Below, in pieces: positions 30,547 through 39,815 of a stretch of DNA of 46,054 nt. Position 1 is the first letter of the stretch; the number at the start of each line of letters is the position of its first letter. Both the position numbers and the translations under genes were made by a program. The DNA is from a virus, in the IMG/VR virus record IMGVR_UViG_3300047510_002615, positions 1-46,054 of that record. The stretch is one strand, 5' to 3'. The notes below the pieces were generated by a model. It did not search any database and was not told where the DNA came from. It worked only from the letters and a program-made list of their open reading frames with translations.

Positions 30547-31702
30547 TTAAATTATCAAGAATTGATTTTAACATATTCATTTCACGATTTCCCACAAAAT
30601 GATTATTCCCCAAGTATAATCCAAAATCATGGATATTGTCAACCCAATTATCTTTATTATTATCAATAGAATAGTGCTTTAAGTAGGGTTGCTTTAAAAG
30701 ATTTCCTCCTATAATTGGTCTGTATTCTATTCCATTTTTAACACACAATTTTTCAAAATTCTCTTTTGTATTTTTATTATAAAAAACTAAAGGAAAGCAA
30801 AAACTACTTATTCCGTCTGGAACAAATGGGACATGAACTTTATGGCAATATTGGGAGAGTATTTTAACAAATTTTTTATAGTTATTATTTCTTTTTTCGA
30901 TCATTCTATCTAATCTTTTCAATTGGGATAAACCCAATACTGCAGCCAATTCATGATTTCTAAAATTATATCCATCAGTTACGAAAAGAAATTCTTTATT
31001 TAATTCATTATAAGTTTCATAATAGACTTCTTTTTCATCAGATTCTCTTGCAAGACCATGACTTCTTTTAAGTCTCATCATATCATAGATTCTCCAATCG
31101 TTGGTGCAAATCATGCCACCTTCAATAGTGGACATGTGGTGTCCAAAATAAAAACTAAAAGTAGCACCAAGACTATCTGAACCTACCTTTGATCCATTAA
31201 AATTTTTAGCTCCATGAGATTCACAAACATCATCCAAAAATAAAGCATTCGGAAAAATTTCTCGATATCGTTCTACAGGAGAAGGAAATCCCATCAAATG
31301 AGTAGTAAACACTAATTTGATGTCTGGGTGCTTTTCAGCAATATACCTCAAATTATCTTCATTAAACGTAAACGAATTAATGTCAACATCACAAAAAATT
31401 GGTTGAAATCCCAATTGAAATACTGGATTAATATTAGTAACCCAAGTGCAAGCGGGAACAACTACCTTATCACCATTCTTTAATCCAAATACTTCTTTGA
31501 CTGCAGCAAGGAGCAAATAATTAGCAGTGCTTCCAGAAGACACATATAGAGCATATTCACTTCCTACCCATGCTGCCCATTCATCTTCAAATTCTCTGAC
31601 TTTAGATCCATTAGTAAATTTTCTAGAAGTCAAACAGAACTTTGCCATTCTAACCCTATCCTCAAGGGTCATATTATCTTTCATTAAAGGCCAGAAACTC
31701 AT
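30539..31702 (-). CDS. ColD-like PLP-dependent 3-dehydratase (His-type DegT)
   Basis: 387 residues of the DegT/AHBA family. At the usual PLP-lysine position the sequence is SFYFGHHMSTIEGGM: His188 replaces lysine (compare FFGNKTITAGEGG in the gene at 34841). His here marks the sugar 3-dehydratases ColD (GDP-colitose) and E1/RfbH, which remove the C3 hydroxyl instead of aminating. Length and His number agree with E. coli ColD (388 residues, His188). Substrate would be GDP-4-keto-6-deoxymannose made by Gmd nearby. No ferredoxin-type E3 partner is nearby, which favours ColD over E1. Confidence 0.8.
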   Translation of the reverse strand: MSFWPLMKDNMTLEDRVRMAKFCLTSRKFTNGSKVREFEDEWAAWVGSEYALYVSSGSTANYLLLAAVKEVFGLKNGDKVVVPACTWVTNINPVFQLGFQPIFCDVDINSFTFNEDNLRYIAEKHPDIKLVFTTHLMGFPSPVERYREIFPNALFLDDVCESHGAKNFNGSKVGSDSLGATFSFYFGHHMSTIEGGMICTNDWRIYDMMRLKRSHGLARESDEKEVYYETYNELNKEFLFVTDGYNFRNHELAAVLGLSQLKRLDRMIEKRNNNYKKFVKILSQYCHKVHVPFVPDGISSFCFPLVFYNKNTKENFEKLCVKNGIEYRPIIGGNLLKQPYLKHYSIDNNKDNWVDNIHDFGLYLGNNHFVGNREMNMLKSILDNLND

Positions 31703-31703
31703 A

Positions 31704-32576
31704 CTATCTCCTTAATTTTAAATCTTTAATAATAGTTACAATATCATGATCATTTAAACTTGATTTTGCATAATGGTATATTGGACCTTTACAAAAATGA
31801 ACGCACTTTCCACCAAGAACTGCATTTTTACTATTTAATTGAGCAACTAAATTAGTATCTAAAAGATGAATAGGAACTTCTGAACAAATGAGAGAAAGAA
31901 CTAAAGTTCCTGTTGATTGAGTTACTTGACCTATACATTTTTCTCTATCTTTTATCAAATACACAAAATCAACCAATTTATCTACATATTTGCATTGATG
32001 TTTCTCACAAAATTTTTCTGTTCCAAATCCAACAACAAATATATTTGAAGTGACTTCTTCTTTTATTTTCTCAATTATTTTATCATAAAAATCTATATAA
32101 TTGGTAAAGTTTTTTTGATCTGAATGATCTCTTGTCCTCAATCCAATAACAACATATTTTTCGGGTTTTTTAATACTCACATTTGAAAAATCAAACCCAT
32201 TAAATATTTCATCATAATCTTCTTCGTAATAAACATATTTTCCACTAGAATCTACAAAAGTTTCTTCATATAGAAAAGAAAAATAATTTCCCGAAGTTTT
32301 TGAAGATGTCCAATCATCAACAATATCTTCAAAAGTTACTACTTTTTGAAATTGATCGTAAGAAATAACATTTTCAAAAAATTTAGAATAAAAGAATATT
32401 CTATCATCAGTTGTAACAGCTACGCAATTACTTAGATTTTCCGTTTTTAATAATCTAATAAAGTCTATTCTACTTCCAACAACTTCCCACCCCAATTCAA
32501 AATAAGTAGACAAGTCTCCACTATCATTTCCAGAAACACCTTTTTTCAAGGATTTCCCCAAAATAATATACTTCAT
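31704..32576 (-). CDS. Unknown glycan-cluster protein
   Basis: 290 residues. Begins MKYIILGKSLKKGVSGNDSG; has VIGLRTRDHSDQKNF and, near the end, QVTQSTGTLVLSLICSEVPIHL, a late STG segment like donor-binding loops of GT-B enzymes. No firm family. Co-transcribed with the ColD-like gene and overlapping the FkbM gene by 4 bp (ATGA), so a sugar-related job is likely. Confidence 0.5.
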   Translation of the reverse strand: MKYIILGKSLKKGVSGNDSGDLSTYFELGWEVVGSRIDFIRLLKTENLSNCVAVTTDDRIFFYSKFFENVISYDQFQKVVTFEDIVDDWTSSKTSGNYFSFLYEETFVDSSGKYVYYEEDYDEIFNGFDFSNVSIKKPEKYVVIGLRTRDHSDQKNFTNYIDFYDKIIEKIKEEVTSNIFVVGFGTEKFCEKHQCKYVDKLVDFVYLIKDREKCIGQVTQSTGTLVLSLICSEVPIHLLDTNLVAQLNSKNAVLGGKCVHFCKGPIYHYAKSSLNDHDIVTIIKDLKLRR

Positions 32577-33256
32577 TGATTTACTTTTTCATTAACATAA
32601 ATTAATCGATCATTAAAACTCCAACTTTTATATAAATTATTAAATTCTGAAACTTTTTTTTCATTTACTTCAATATCACATTGATCAAGTCTAAAAAAAG
32701 CATTATTATAATAATAAAAATCTAAATTATATCCAAGATCCTTTACAAGGCTTTTTCTAACTTCCCATTCATATCCACATTCAATACAAAATATTTTTGG
32801 AAGATACTTCTTAGATATTCTTTTCATGTATCTCAAAATGTCATCTTCATATCCTTCAATATCAAGAATTAAAATATCAAAGTTAATTCCCAATTTATCT
32901 TGTATGCTATCGTATGTAATACATTGGACTTCAATTTCTTTTTTTGAATCGGCAAAAGACCTTTGATCTGGATTTAATTCAACATCAGATAAACAACTCC
33001 AACCATCAAGTTGCTCAAATACATAAAATTTAGATTTTCCATTGAAAGTAGATAGAGCAGATTCAATTAAATTTGTAGTCAAATCATCTTTAATTTTTTT
33101 TGCAAGCTTTGGTATTGGTTCCATTAACCAGCAATTTTTATTTTTAATCCAATCTGCAGTTTCAATATAAATCGTATCATTAGCTCCACATTCCAATGAT
33201 GAAAATTCTTTTGGCAGAATATATGCTTCTTCTATAACTTTTGATATAAGTTTCAT
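32573..33256 (-). CDS. FkbM-family methyltransferase
   Basis: 227 residues: SLECGANDTIY (20-30) is the SAM-binding loop, CWLMEPIPKL (42-51) follows, and FDILILDIEGYEDDI (126-140) is the late FkbM motif. Likely O-methylates a sugar of the glycan. Second FkbM protein of the window; the other (1773-2501) is far outside the cluster. Confidence 0.8.
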   Translation of the reverse strand: MKLISKVIEEAYILPKEFSSLECGANDTIYIETADWIKNKNCWLMEPIPKLAKKIKDDLTTNLIESALSTFNGKSKFYVFEQLDGWSCLSDVELNPDQRSFADSKKEIEVQCITYDSIQDKLGINFDILILDIEGYEDDILRYMKRISKKYLPKIFCIECGYEWEVRKSLVKDLGYNLDFYYYNNAFFRLDQCDIEVNEKKVSEFNNLYKSWSFNDRLIYVNEKVNQ

Positions 33257-33263
33257 TTTTTAT

Positions 33264-33572
33264 TTAATATGTTTTATGTTTTCTTTGAATAAACTTACCA
33301 GAATCTAAATCTTTCCCAGAGACTGCATCAGAAACAATTTCAACAATCTTTTCATCAACTTCATCGATTAATTGATTACGTTGAACATTAAGATCGCAAG
33401 CTCGTTTTAAACATTCCCAAAGTTTTTGAGCACCTTCTTCCGTATCAAAATATTTTGCTTTATACTCTTCAAAAGTCATTCTACGAATTTCATAAAGCAA
33501 CTCTTGATTATTCCACATTTTTAGATCAGCTGTGGTCAGTTTATCAATTAAAGATCCAAGTGTATCAGCCAT
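33264..33572 (-). CDS. DUF4254-like protein
   Basis: 102 residues, opening MADTLGSLIDKLTTADLKMW, and later CDLNVQRNQLIDEVDEKIVE. I recall this pattern as DUF4254, often found beside polysaccharide genes in bacteria; function unknown. All-helical. Its own sigma70-like promoter lies 26 bp upstream, so it starts a transcription unit inside the cluster. Confidence 0.7.
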   Translation of the reverse strand: MADTLGSLIDKLTTADLKMWNNQELLYEIRRMTFEEYKAKYFDTEEGAQKLWECLKRACDLNVQRNQLIDEVDEKIVEIVSDAVSGKDLDSGKFIQRKHKTY

Positions 33573-33597
33573 AAAATTTAAATACTAGCAAGAAAAT

Positions 33598-33626
33598 ATT
33601 ATACTATAATTTATTTAAAAACACAA
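33598..33626 (-). promoter_or_regulatory. Sigma70-like promoter inside the glycan cluster
   Basis: On the minus strand TTGTGT (33621-33626), 17-bp spacer, TATAAT (33598-33603), between the genes at 33640 and 33264. It would let the FkbM/ColD/fucosyltransferase half be transcribed without the gmd half. Confidence 0.5.
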
Positions 33627-33639
33627 GTTGTTGAATTTT

Positions 33640-34452
33640 CTACTTACATAAACATCTAAGTTTAGAAAAAAACAAATTTAAATCATCAGTAATAAATTTG
33701 TCATCTTTTTTATCCATCATATGATAAAAAAAAGATCCCTCAGAATTTCCATAATAATTGATTATGGAAGAAACGGACATTGCCATTGCTATATTTCCAC
33801 CAGTAGACAAACCTATTACATGCTTTGCTCTATTCATTATATTACAATCTTTAATAAAATTATTATAATTTGGAGATGATGTTCCAATTTCATCAACTGT
33901 CAAATCTGTATAATTTTCTAAATTGTTTACCAAATCATCATAAATTGAATATATAAATTTCGATCCACCCAAAAGACAATATTCTGGATTATCTCCAACA
34001 ACTTTTTCCCCCAACAATAAAATCTTATGTTTTTTTGAAATATCATTAAGTATAGTCAAATATTCGTCTTTAAATGATTCATAAGTATGGCTCCATATTC
34101 CTCTAATTTTTGTCAAAACTACTATATAATTTTCTTCTTCTTTTTTTTCTATGAAATATTTTTCCAAATATGGAATTTGAGGTCTTACATTATATTGTGA
34201 ACTAAAACTTATTCCAGATGTTCCCTCTGCATCTAAATCATCAACTAAATTATATGGACTCTCCGAAAATAATAAAGAAAATAATTTAGTTACAAAATCA
34301 TAGTATGAATCATAATCACACTTAAATTGTTTGATTACTTCAGTAGAAAATGTTATATTTATTTTTTCATATTTATTTTTGACCGTATCCAAAAGTTGCT
34401 TAAGATGAATTATGTCACCTATACCTACGTGAGTTTTTATATTTAATTCCAT
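33640..34452 (-). CDS. Possible GT-B glycosyltransferase
   Basis: 270 residues. The start THVGIGDIIHLKQLLDTVKN and the late segment AKHVIGLSTGGNIAMAMSVS resemble the glycine-rich loops of GT9-like or related GT-B enzymes. Weak evidence; placed among sugar-nucleotide genes, so a transferase role is reasonable. Confidence 0.5.
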   Translation of the reverse strand: MELNIKTHVGIGDIIHLKQLLDTVKNKYEKINITFSTEVIKQFKCDYDSYYDFVTKLFSLLFSESPYNLVDDLDAEGTSGISFSSQYNVRPQIPYLEKYFIEKKEEENYIVVLTKIRGIWSHTYESFKDEYLTILNDISKKHKILLLGEKVVGDNPEYCLLGGSKFIYSIYDDLVNNLENYTDLTVDEIGTSSPNYNNFIKDCNIMNRAKHVIGLSTGGNIAMAMSVSSIINYYGNSEGSFFYHMMDKKDDKFITDDLNLFFSKLRCLCK

Positions 34453-34455
34453 ATT

Positions 34456-34851
34456 TTATTTAAATAAACAATAAAAAATTTTTTCACTATTAGAATAAAT
34501 TTTAAATCCATTATTTAAATAAAGATTTATTGCTTTATAATTATCTTTATCTACAGTAAGATATAATGAATTTTCATTTCTATTATCTAAAAGATTTTTA
34601 AGTATTATCTTCCCATACCCATTTCCAACAAATGAATCAAATACGCACATTCCCAACCAAATTTTATTAAATTCATAATCCAAATGCCCATAACCAACAG
34701 GTTGAGGATCACATAGTATAAAATGATATAGATGATTCTTGAAACAACTTGCTTCTCTAGAAGAAAAATATCTAAAAGTTTTTTTCAACTTGCTATTTTG
34801 TTCAACTAAAGTTTTTATTTCATTGAATGAAAATTCTGTATTAAAATTCAT
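34456..34851 (-). CDS. GNAT-family acetyltransferase
   Basis: 131 residues with VGNGYGKIILKNLL, the acetyl-CoA pyrophosphate loop of GNAT enzymes, and LTVDKDNYKAINLYLNNGF, their conserved end. It overlaps by 11 bp the upstream aminotransferase gene; together they likely form an N-acetylated amino sugar (aminate, then acetylate). Confidence 0.82.
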   Translation of the reverse strand: MNFNTEFSFNEIKTLVEQNSKLKKTFRYFSSREASCFKNHLYHFILCDPQPVGYGHLDYEFNKIWLGMCVFDSFVGNGYGKIILKNLLDNRNENSLYLTVDKDNYKAINLYLNNGFKIYSNSEKIFYCLFK

Positions 34852-35929
34852 AGTTCAAAATATTACTACAAATATAATCTAATTGCTCTTCAGTTAGATC
34901 GGGATAACTAGGAATATTAAATCCTCTTCCACTAATGTTTTCTGCTATCCTGTGAGACTGATATTTATGAGAATACATCGGCATTGTATGAACTGGATAA
35001 AATAAAGGTCTAGTATCTATGCCCCTTTCACGCAAATATTCTCTAAATTTATCTCTTTGTTCTTGATTGCATTCAAAAATAACACTATTCATCCAATAAC
35101 TGTGAACAGTACCTGACTGTTCTTTATGCGTTTGAACATGAGTTCCATCAAATGCGTTATGATAGTATTCTGCTATTTTTCTTTTTTTTCCAATTAATTC
35201 ATCGGACCTTTCTAATTGAGCTTGTCCAATTGCACAAGCAATATTGGTCATTCGATAATTATATCCAACAACATCATGCCAATATTGACGATGTTCTGCA
35301 AGTCCTTGTCCCTTCAAATGGATTGATCTTCTATAAAGTGTTTCATTATTTGTAACGACCATTCCTCCTTCTCCCGCTGTTATAGTTTTATTTCCGAAAA
35401 AACTATAAGTAGAAATATCTCCAAAAGATCCTACATGTTTTCCTTTATAGTAAGTTCCAAATGCTTCTGCACAGTCTTCGACAAGAAACAATTCGTTTTC
35501 TTTTGCAATTTTACAAATATAATCCATATCACAAGATTGTCCATACAAATGAACGACCATAATTGCTTTTGTTCTTGAAGTTATTTTTTTTATAATGTCT
35601 TCTGGATCTACTTGCCAAGTTTTCTCCAAAGAATCCACAAATATTGGAGTCGCACCACAATAAACAATTGAATTTACCGAAGCAATATAAGTAAATGTTG
35701 GGACAATAACTTCATCTCCAGGTCCAATACCCAATGCAAGTAATGCTAAATGCAAAGCTACTGTCCCATTACATGTAGAAACAGAATAATCTATATTTGT
35801 TTTTTTGGCAAAAGATTCTTCAAAAAGATCTACATATTTTCCCTTTGAAGAAATCCAAGAACTATCTAAACATTCGTTGACATATTTTTTTTCAAGATCA
35901 GTTACTGATGGTTGATATACTGGGATCAT
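34841..35929 (-). CDS. DegT aminotransferase, GDP-perosamine synthase-like
   Basis: 362 residues. PLP lysine Lys181 in SFFGNKTITAGEGG, EDCAEAFG, SSWISSKGKYVDLFE at the start; overall closest in my reading to GDP-perosamine synthase (PerA/RfbE), which aminates GDP-4-keto-6-deoxymannose at C4. Unlike the ColD-like enzyme 3 kb downstream it keeps the lysine, so it is a true aminotransferase. It follows fcl by one base and precedes a GNAT gene. Confidence 0.85.
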   Translation of the reverse strand: MIPVYQPSVTDLEKKYVNECLDSSWISSKGKYVDLFEESFAKKTNIDYSVSTCNGTVALHLALLALGIGPGDEVIVPTFTYIASVNSIVYCGATPIFVDSLEKTWQVDPEDIIKKITSRTKAIMVVHLYGQSCDMDYICKIAKENELFLVEDCAEAFGTYYKGKHVGSFGDISTYSFFGNKTITAGEGGMVVTNNETLYRRSIHLKGQGLAEHRQYWHDVVGYNYRMTNIACAIGQAQLERSDELIGKKRKIAEYYHNAFDGTHVQTHKEQSGTVHSYWMNSVIFECNQEQRDKFREYLRERGIDTRPLFYPVHTMPMYSHKYQSHRIAENISGRGFNIPSYPDLTEEQLDYICSNILNYEF

Positions 35930-35930
35930 A

Positions 35931-36854
35931 TCATTTATTCTCCAAATACCATTCGTAAGTTTCTTTCAATCCCGTTTCAAAGTCAATAGAATGCTTCCAT
36001 CCAAGCTCTTGAAGTTTATCCACGTTCAATAATTTTCTTGGAGTTCCATTAGGTTTATTTGTGTCCCAAGCAATGTCCCCCTCATATCCAACAACCTTGG
36101 CAATAGTTTTTGCCAATTCTTTAATAGTAATATCTGTACCTGTTCCCACATTAATAATCTCTGGACTATCGTAATTTTCCATAAGAAAAAGACAAGCATT
36201 CGCAAGATCATTTACATGCAAAAATTCTCTATATGGTGATCCATCTCCCCACACAATAGGAATTTCACCAGTTTCCTTTGCCTTATGAAACTTAGTAATA
36301 AATCCAGGAAGAACGTGAGAGGTCTCTGGATTAAAGTTATCATTAGGCCCATAAAGATTAGTAGGCATTAATGAAATGGCATTAAATCCATATTGCTCAG
36401 CATATGCCTGACACATTTTAATTCCCGCAATCTTAGCAAGAGCATATCCATCATTTGTTGGTTCAAGAGGACCCGTCATCAACTGATCTTCAGTGATTGG
36501 TTGATTTGCAAATTTGGGATAGATACAAGAAGAACCAAGAAATAAAAGTTTTTTAACACCAAAATTATAAGAACTTTGGATAATATTGGTTTGGATTTGA
36601 AGATTCTCAGTTAAAAAATCTGCCTTATAGTTTTTATTTGCCATAATGCCGCCAACTCTAGCAGCAGCAAGAAAAACATATTCAGGTTCTTCTGAACAAA
36701 AATATCTTTCAGTTTCATCTTGATCCGTGAAATCCACATCATCCCGAGTTCCTTTGATGATGTTTATGTATCCACCTTCTTCAAGAGATCTCACAATTGC
36801 TCTACCAACCATTCCATAGGCACCAGCAACTAAAATCTTACTGTCAAGTTTCAT
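35931..36854 (-). CDS. fcl: GDP-L-fucose synthase
   Basis: 307 residues from the ATG at 36854 (11-bp overlap with gmd); a TTG 18 bp earlier is an alternative. SDR motifs AGAYGMVG (10-17) and Tyr137-xxx-Lys141 (YALAK), with [10 protein letters not shown] and [11 protein letters not shown] typical of GDP-4-keto-6-deoxymannose 3,5-epimerase/4-reductase. Converts the Gmd product to GDP-L-fucose for the GT11 and GT10 enzymes downstream. Confidence 0.94.
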   Translation of the reverse strand: MKLDSKILVAGAYGMVGRAIVRSLEEGGYINIIKGTRDDVDFTDQDETERYFCSEEPEYVFLAAARVGGIMANKNYKADFLTENLQIQTNIIQSSYNFGVKKLLFLGSSCIYPKFANQPITEDQLMTGPLEPTNDGYALAKIAGIKMCQAYAEQYGFNAISLMPTNLYGPNDNFNPETSHVLPGFITKFHKAKETGEIPIVWGDGSPYREFLHVNDLANACLFLMENYDSPEIINVGTGTDITIKELAKTIAKVVGYEGDIAWDTNKPNGTPRKLLNVDKLQELGWKHSIDFETGLKETYEWYLENK

Positions 36855-37848
36855 TAATACACATTTCCTCAACTAATTGATCAAAAGAAATCTTAGGTTC
36901 CCAACCCAATTTCCGTTTTGCCTTAGTGGCATCACCTAATAAGGTCTCTACTTCAGCAGGTCGGAAGTATTTAGGATCAACAATTACACGCACTAAACCA
37001 GTGATCTTATCAATTCCAACTTCAGTGCCTTCATCAGTGAACTCCCATTTAATTTTCATTCCGAAGTAAGGTGCTACTCTTTCAACAAACTCACGAACTG
37101 AATACTGTTTTCCAGTAGCAATCACGAAGTCATCAGGTTCATCTTGTTGAAGCATTAACCACATTGCCTCAACATAATCTTTTGCATGTCCCCAATCACG
37201 AAGAGCATTCAAATTGCCCAGTTTAAGCACCGTTTGCTTACCCTCAGACATTGCCTTGAAACCTCTGGTAATCTTACGAGTAACAAATGTCTCACCACGG
37301 CGAGGAGATTCATGATTAAAAAGAATGCCCGTGCAAGCATACATTCCATATGCCTCACGATAGTTTTTGACAATCCAGTAACCATAGATCTTAGCAACAC
37401 CATAAGGACTCCTGGGATAGAAAGGAGTTGTTTCTGTTTGAGGAATCTCCTGAACCTTACCATAAAGTTCTGACGTAGATGCCTGATAGATACGAACATC
37501 ATTCTCCATTCCAAGAATACGAACTGCTTCAAGAATACGAAGAGTTCCAAGTGAATCAACTTGTCCAGTATATTCAGGTATTTCAAAAGATACCTTTACA
37601 TGACTCTGAGCACCAAGATTATAAATCTCATTCGGTTTAACTTTCTGAATTACCCTTATAAGATTGGTAGAATCAGTAAGGTCGCCGTAATGGAGATGAA
37701 TACGATTATAAATGTGGTCAATACGATGAGTGTTAATAAGGGATGCTCTTCGGATAATTCCATGAACCTCATAACCTTTTTCAAGTAGTAGTTCAGCGAG
37801 ATACGATCCATCTTGTCCTGTGATTCCTGTAATTAATGCCTTTTTCAT
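36844..37848 (-). CDS. gmd: GDP-mannose 4,6-dehydratase
   Basis: 334 residues, full length. [15 protein letters not shown] (7-21), Tyr149-xxx-Lys153 (YGVAK), [17 protein letters not shown] and [15 protein letters not shown] are typical of Gmd. It makes GDP-4-keto-6-deoxymannose, the common precursor for three branches encoded downstream (fcl, perosamine-type, ColD-type). No GDP-mannose-making gene is in the window, so that comes from the host or elsewhere in the phage. Codon use is more GC-rich than its neighbours. Confidence 0.96.
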   Translation of the reverse strand: MKKALITGITGQDGSYLAELLLEKGYEVHGIIRRASLINTHRIDHIYNRIHLHYGDLTDSTNLIRVIQKVKPNEIYNLGAQSHVKVSFEIPEYTGQVDSLGTLRILEAVRILGMENDVRIYQASTSELYGKVQEIPQTETTPFYPRSPYGVAKIYGYWIVKNYREAYGMYACTGILFNHESPRRGETFVTRKITRGFKAMSEGKQTVLKLGNLNALRDWGHAKDYVEAMWLMLQQDEPDDFVIATGKQYSVREFVERVAPYFGMKIKWEFTDEGTEVGIDKITGLVRVIVDPKYFRPAEVETLLGDATKAKRKLGWEPKISFDQLVEEMCINET

Positions 37849-38666
37849 ACTTCACAAAATCCAAATTGCTGTCTTCCACTTCTAGTAGCCCAAATTGGAA
37901 ATTCTTTTCCATAAGTATTCCAAATTCTAGACTGACCTTCAAATTCGTAGCAGAACGGTATATTATTCAATTGCCATATATTTTCATAAGTATCATCACT
38001 GTAAAAAGAAAAATCATATTCTTCGGAATATTTTTTTACAAGCAAGGATAATATAGATTGATCATGTCTATTTTCTACAAAAATATTATGATTTTTTAAC
38101 ACTGATGGACTATCATCTAAATATTTTCCGCCGTCTTCTATACAAATACCTTTCCAAGTATCAACAAAATCTCTAATAAATTGATTATTTTTTAGGAAAT
38201 ATATTCCACCAATAATCTGAGATGTCATAAAGTGTTTATCATCATTACTTAGTATTCTACGATACGTATCCATTTTTGTCCATTTTATTTCTGGATGATC
38301 AATATGAAAAAACAATCCATTATTTTTTATTGTTTCTTCATAATATTCAAATAGTTTATCTTTTCCTTGCTTATTTAATTCACATCCAGCATCAAGAAAC
38401 AATAAAACCTCATTTTCTGGAATATTTTTTAAAGCCTTTGAGACAAAATGAGGTTTACATGCATAATAACCATAAAATTTAGATGGTTGAGATAATCTTC
38501 TTTCCATCATTTTACTAGCATGATTAACCCAAAAATCATCAGTTAAATCATCTTCTCCAAATTCTTGAATACTTTTAAATACCGAAAAATTATTTGCTTG
38601 TTCTTTTAATCTTTGTTTTCCAAAAGAAAAACTATTGTCTCCAAAATAGGTTAAATGTAAATTCAT
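37845..38666 (-). CDS. Probable glycosyltransferase (GT-A-like), unknown family
   Basis: 273 residues. Begins [40 protein letters not shown] could be a metal-binding DxG site, and [20 protein letters not shown] and [13 protein letters not shown] resemble acceptor regions of GT-A enzymes that act on surface glycans. Overlaps gmd by 4 bp. Family uncertain. Confidence 0.55.
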   Translation of the reverse strand: MNLHLTYFGDNSFSFGKQRLKEQANNFSVFKSIQEFGEDDLTDDFWVNHASKMMERRLSQPSKFYGYYACKPHFVSKALKNIPENEVLLFLDAGCELNKQGKDKLFEYYEETIKNNGLFFHIDHPEIKWTKMDTYRRILSNDDKHFMTSQIIGGIYFLKNNQFIRDFVDTWKGICIEDGGKYLDDSPSVLKNHNIFVENRHDQSILSLLVKKYSEEYDFSFYSDDTYENIWQLNNIPFCYEFEGQSRIWNTYGKEFPIWATRSGRQQFGFCEV

Positions 38667-38668
38667 TT

Positions 38669-38881
38669 TTAAATATATACCTTTTCCAGGTCTACAAATA
38701 AACAGTCGATTAAAATTTCATAATCATCCATTGGATCACCAGAAAAAACTACTCCCTCATTCTCATAAAATTTTCTGAGTTTTTTAAATAATTTTGGATT
38801 TTTAACATCCAAATAAAATTCGCCATTAACAGCAGCTTTAATTGTATTAATATCTTTTTTAAATTTTACAGTGACCGACAT
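38669..38881 (-). CDS. Small protein at the head of the glycan operon
   Basis: 70 residues from the ATG at 38881 (MSVTVKFKKDINTIKAAVNG). Ends with DDYEILIDCLFVDLEKVYI. No family recognised; compact alpha/beta look. First gene after the promoter at 38905-38933. Confidence 0.6.
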   Translation of the reverse strand: MSVTVKFKKDINTIKAAVNGEFYLDVKNPKLFKKLRKFYENEGVVFSGDPMDDYEILIDCLFVDLEKVYI

Positions 38882-38904
38882 TTTAATCAAGTAGGAACGA
38901 TGAA

Positions 38905-38933
38905 ATTATAGGGCAATTTGTGAAAAATGTAAA
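38905..38933 (-). promoter_or_regulatory. Sigma70-like promoter of the glycan operon
   Basis: On the minus strand TTTACA (38928-38933), 17-bp spacer, TATAAT (38905-38910), 24 bp before the first gene. The long run of overlapping or near-abutting genes down to 33640 would follow from here. Confidence 0.65.
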
Positions 38934-38937
38934 GCAC

Positions 38938-39438
38938 TCACAGCAATTGAACAGTGACTTCTCCACCTTTTTTCCATCCCACAGCATATTGTCCGTCATA
39001 ATCATAAAAAACGGTCCAATAATTTTGGTTTAAAGTTCTTGCAGCTCCCAGTAAAGTAGTCCAAACATTACCATCCTGAACTATTCTATTATAAAATGGA
39101 TCTGCAAACCACAAATCAAAGCTCTTTCCAGAAGTTGGATGCGATAATACTGTATTTGCAGATCTCCAAGACCAGTATTTTGGATCCCCCGCCCCAGGAG
39201 GAGGAGAAATATATTCTTGAAATTCCCAGTAAGCAAGTCCGACAGTATTTCCTGCTGAAGGACTATTATTATTACCAGGAGTAAAAGATGATAATAAGGT
39301 CAAATCTGTAGTCCTACATTCAATAGTGAGGGCTGGGGTGCTACTCATAACAAGATTAGATCCAGTTCCAGAGGTAGTCACATCAACTATAAAATCTGGA
39401 CCTTCGCCATTTTCAAAAGTAAATCTAAATACAGACAT
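38938..39438 (-). CDS. Unknown protein, possible structural component
   Basis: 166 residues, rich in Ser/Thr/Gly and aromatic residues (MSVFRFTFENGEGPDFIVDV, FTPGNNNSPSAGNTVGLAYW, YWTVFYDYDGQYAVGWKKGG), a beta-sandwich-like composition seen in phage fibre or decoration proteins. A late-type element lies 25 bp upstream. No family recognised, so a virion role is only suggested. Confidence 0.6.
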   Translation of the reverse strand: MSVFRFTFENGEGPDFIVDVTTSGTGSNLVMSSTPALTIECRTTDLTLLSSFTPGNNNSPSAGNTVGLAYWEFQEYISPPPGAGDPKYWSWRSANTVLSHPTSGKSFDLWFADPFYNRIVQDGNVWTTLLGAARTLNQNYWTVFYDYDGQYAVGWKKGGEVTVQLL

Positions 39439-39462
39439 TTTTTTTTCTATTTAATCTTTTTT

Positions 39463-39470
39463 TATTTATT
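39463..39470 (-). promoter_or_regulatory. Late-type promoter for the 166-aa protein
   Basis: AATAAATA on the minus strand, 24 bp before the ATG, in the short gap after the YkgJ-like gene. No spaced -35. Confidence 0.45.
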
Positions 39471-39476
39471 AGTCAG

Positions 39477-39815
39477 TTAAATTGAATTCAAATATTCTTG
39501 AAGTTGTTTACAAAAATAATTTTTACACATGGATGGTCTCGTATCATAAATTGAGCACCTTTGATTTTTTTGATCATACATTGTGCAATACTTAGTTTCT
39601 GGATCTTTTAGAAAAAAATATTTCCCTTCCCGTTTTTCAAAAAATAATTCTATTCCATGTTTTCTTAGATTGGGTTTTCTTTTCCATATATTTTCCATCA
39701 ATGTTTTAACTTCTTCCTCAGAAACCGAAACTTCATATTCTCTACAACAAGCACCATGATCAAATCTATCTTGAACTAGTTTGCAATTTTTACATATATT
39801 TAACCATTCATCCAT
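39477..39815 (-). CDS. YkgJ-family cysteine-cluster protein
   Basis: 112 residues with the Cys pattern CxxC (8, 11), the GACCREYEV pair, YCTMYDQKNQRCSIYDTRPS and CKNYFCKQ, the signature of the YkgJ/Fe-S-binding family (zinc or iron chelating). Function unknown; possibly redox or metal handling. Overlaps talC by 8 bp. Confidence 0.8.
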   Translation of the reverse strand: MDEWLNICKNCKLVQDRFDHGACCREYEVSVSEEEVKTLMENIWKRKPNLRKHGIELFFEKREGKYFFLKDPETKYCTMYDQKNQRCSIYDTRPSMCKNYFCKQLQEYLNSI

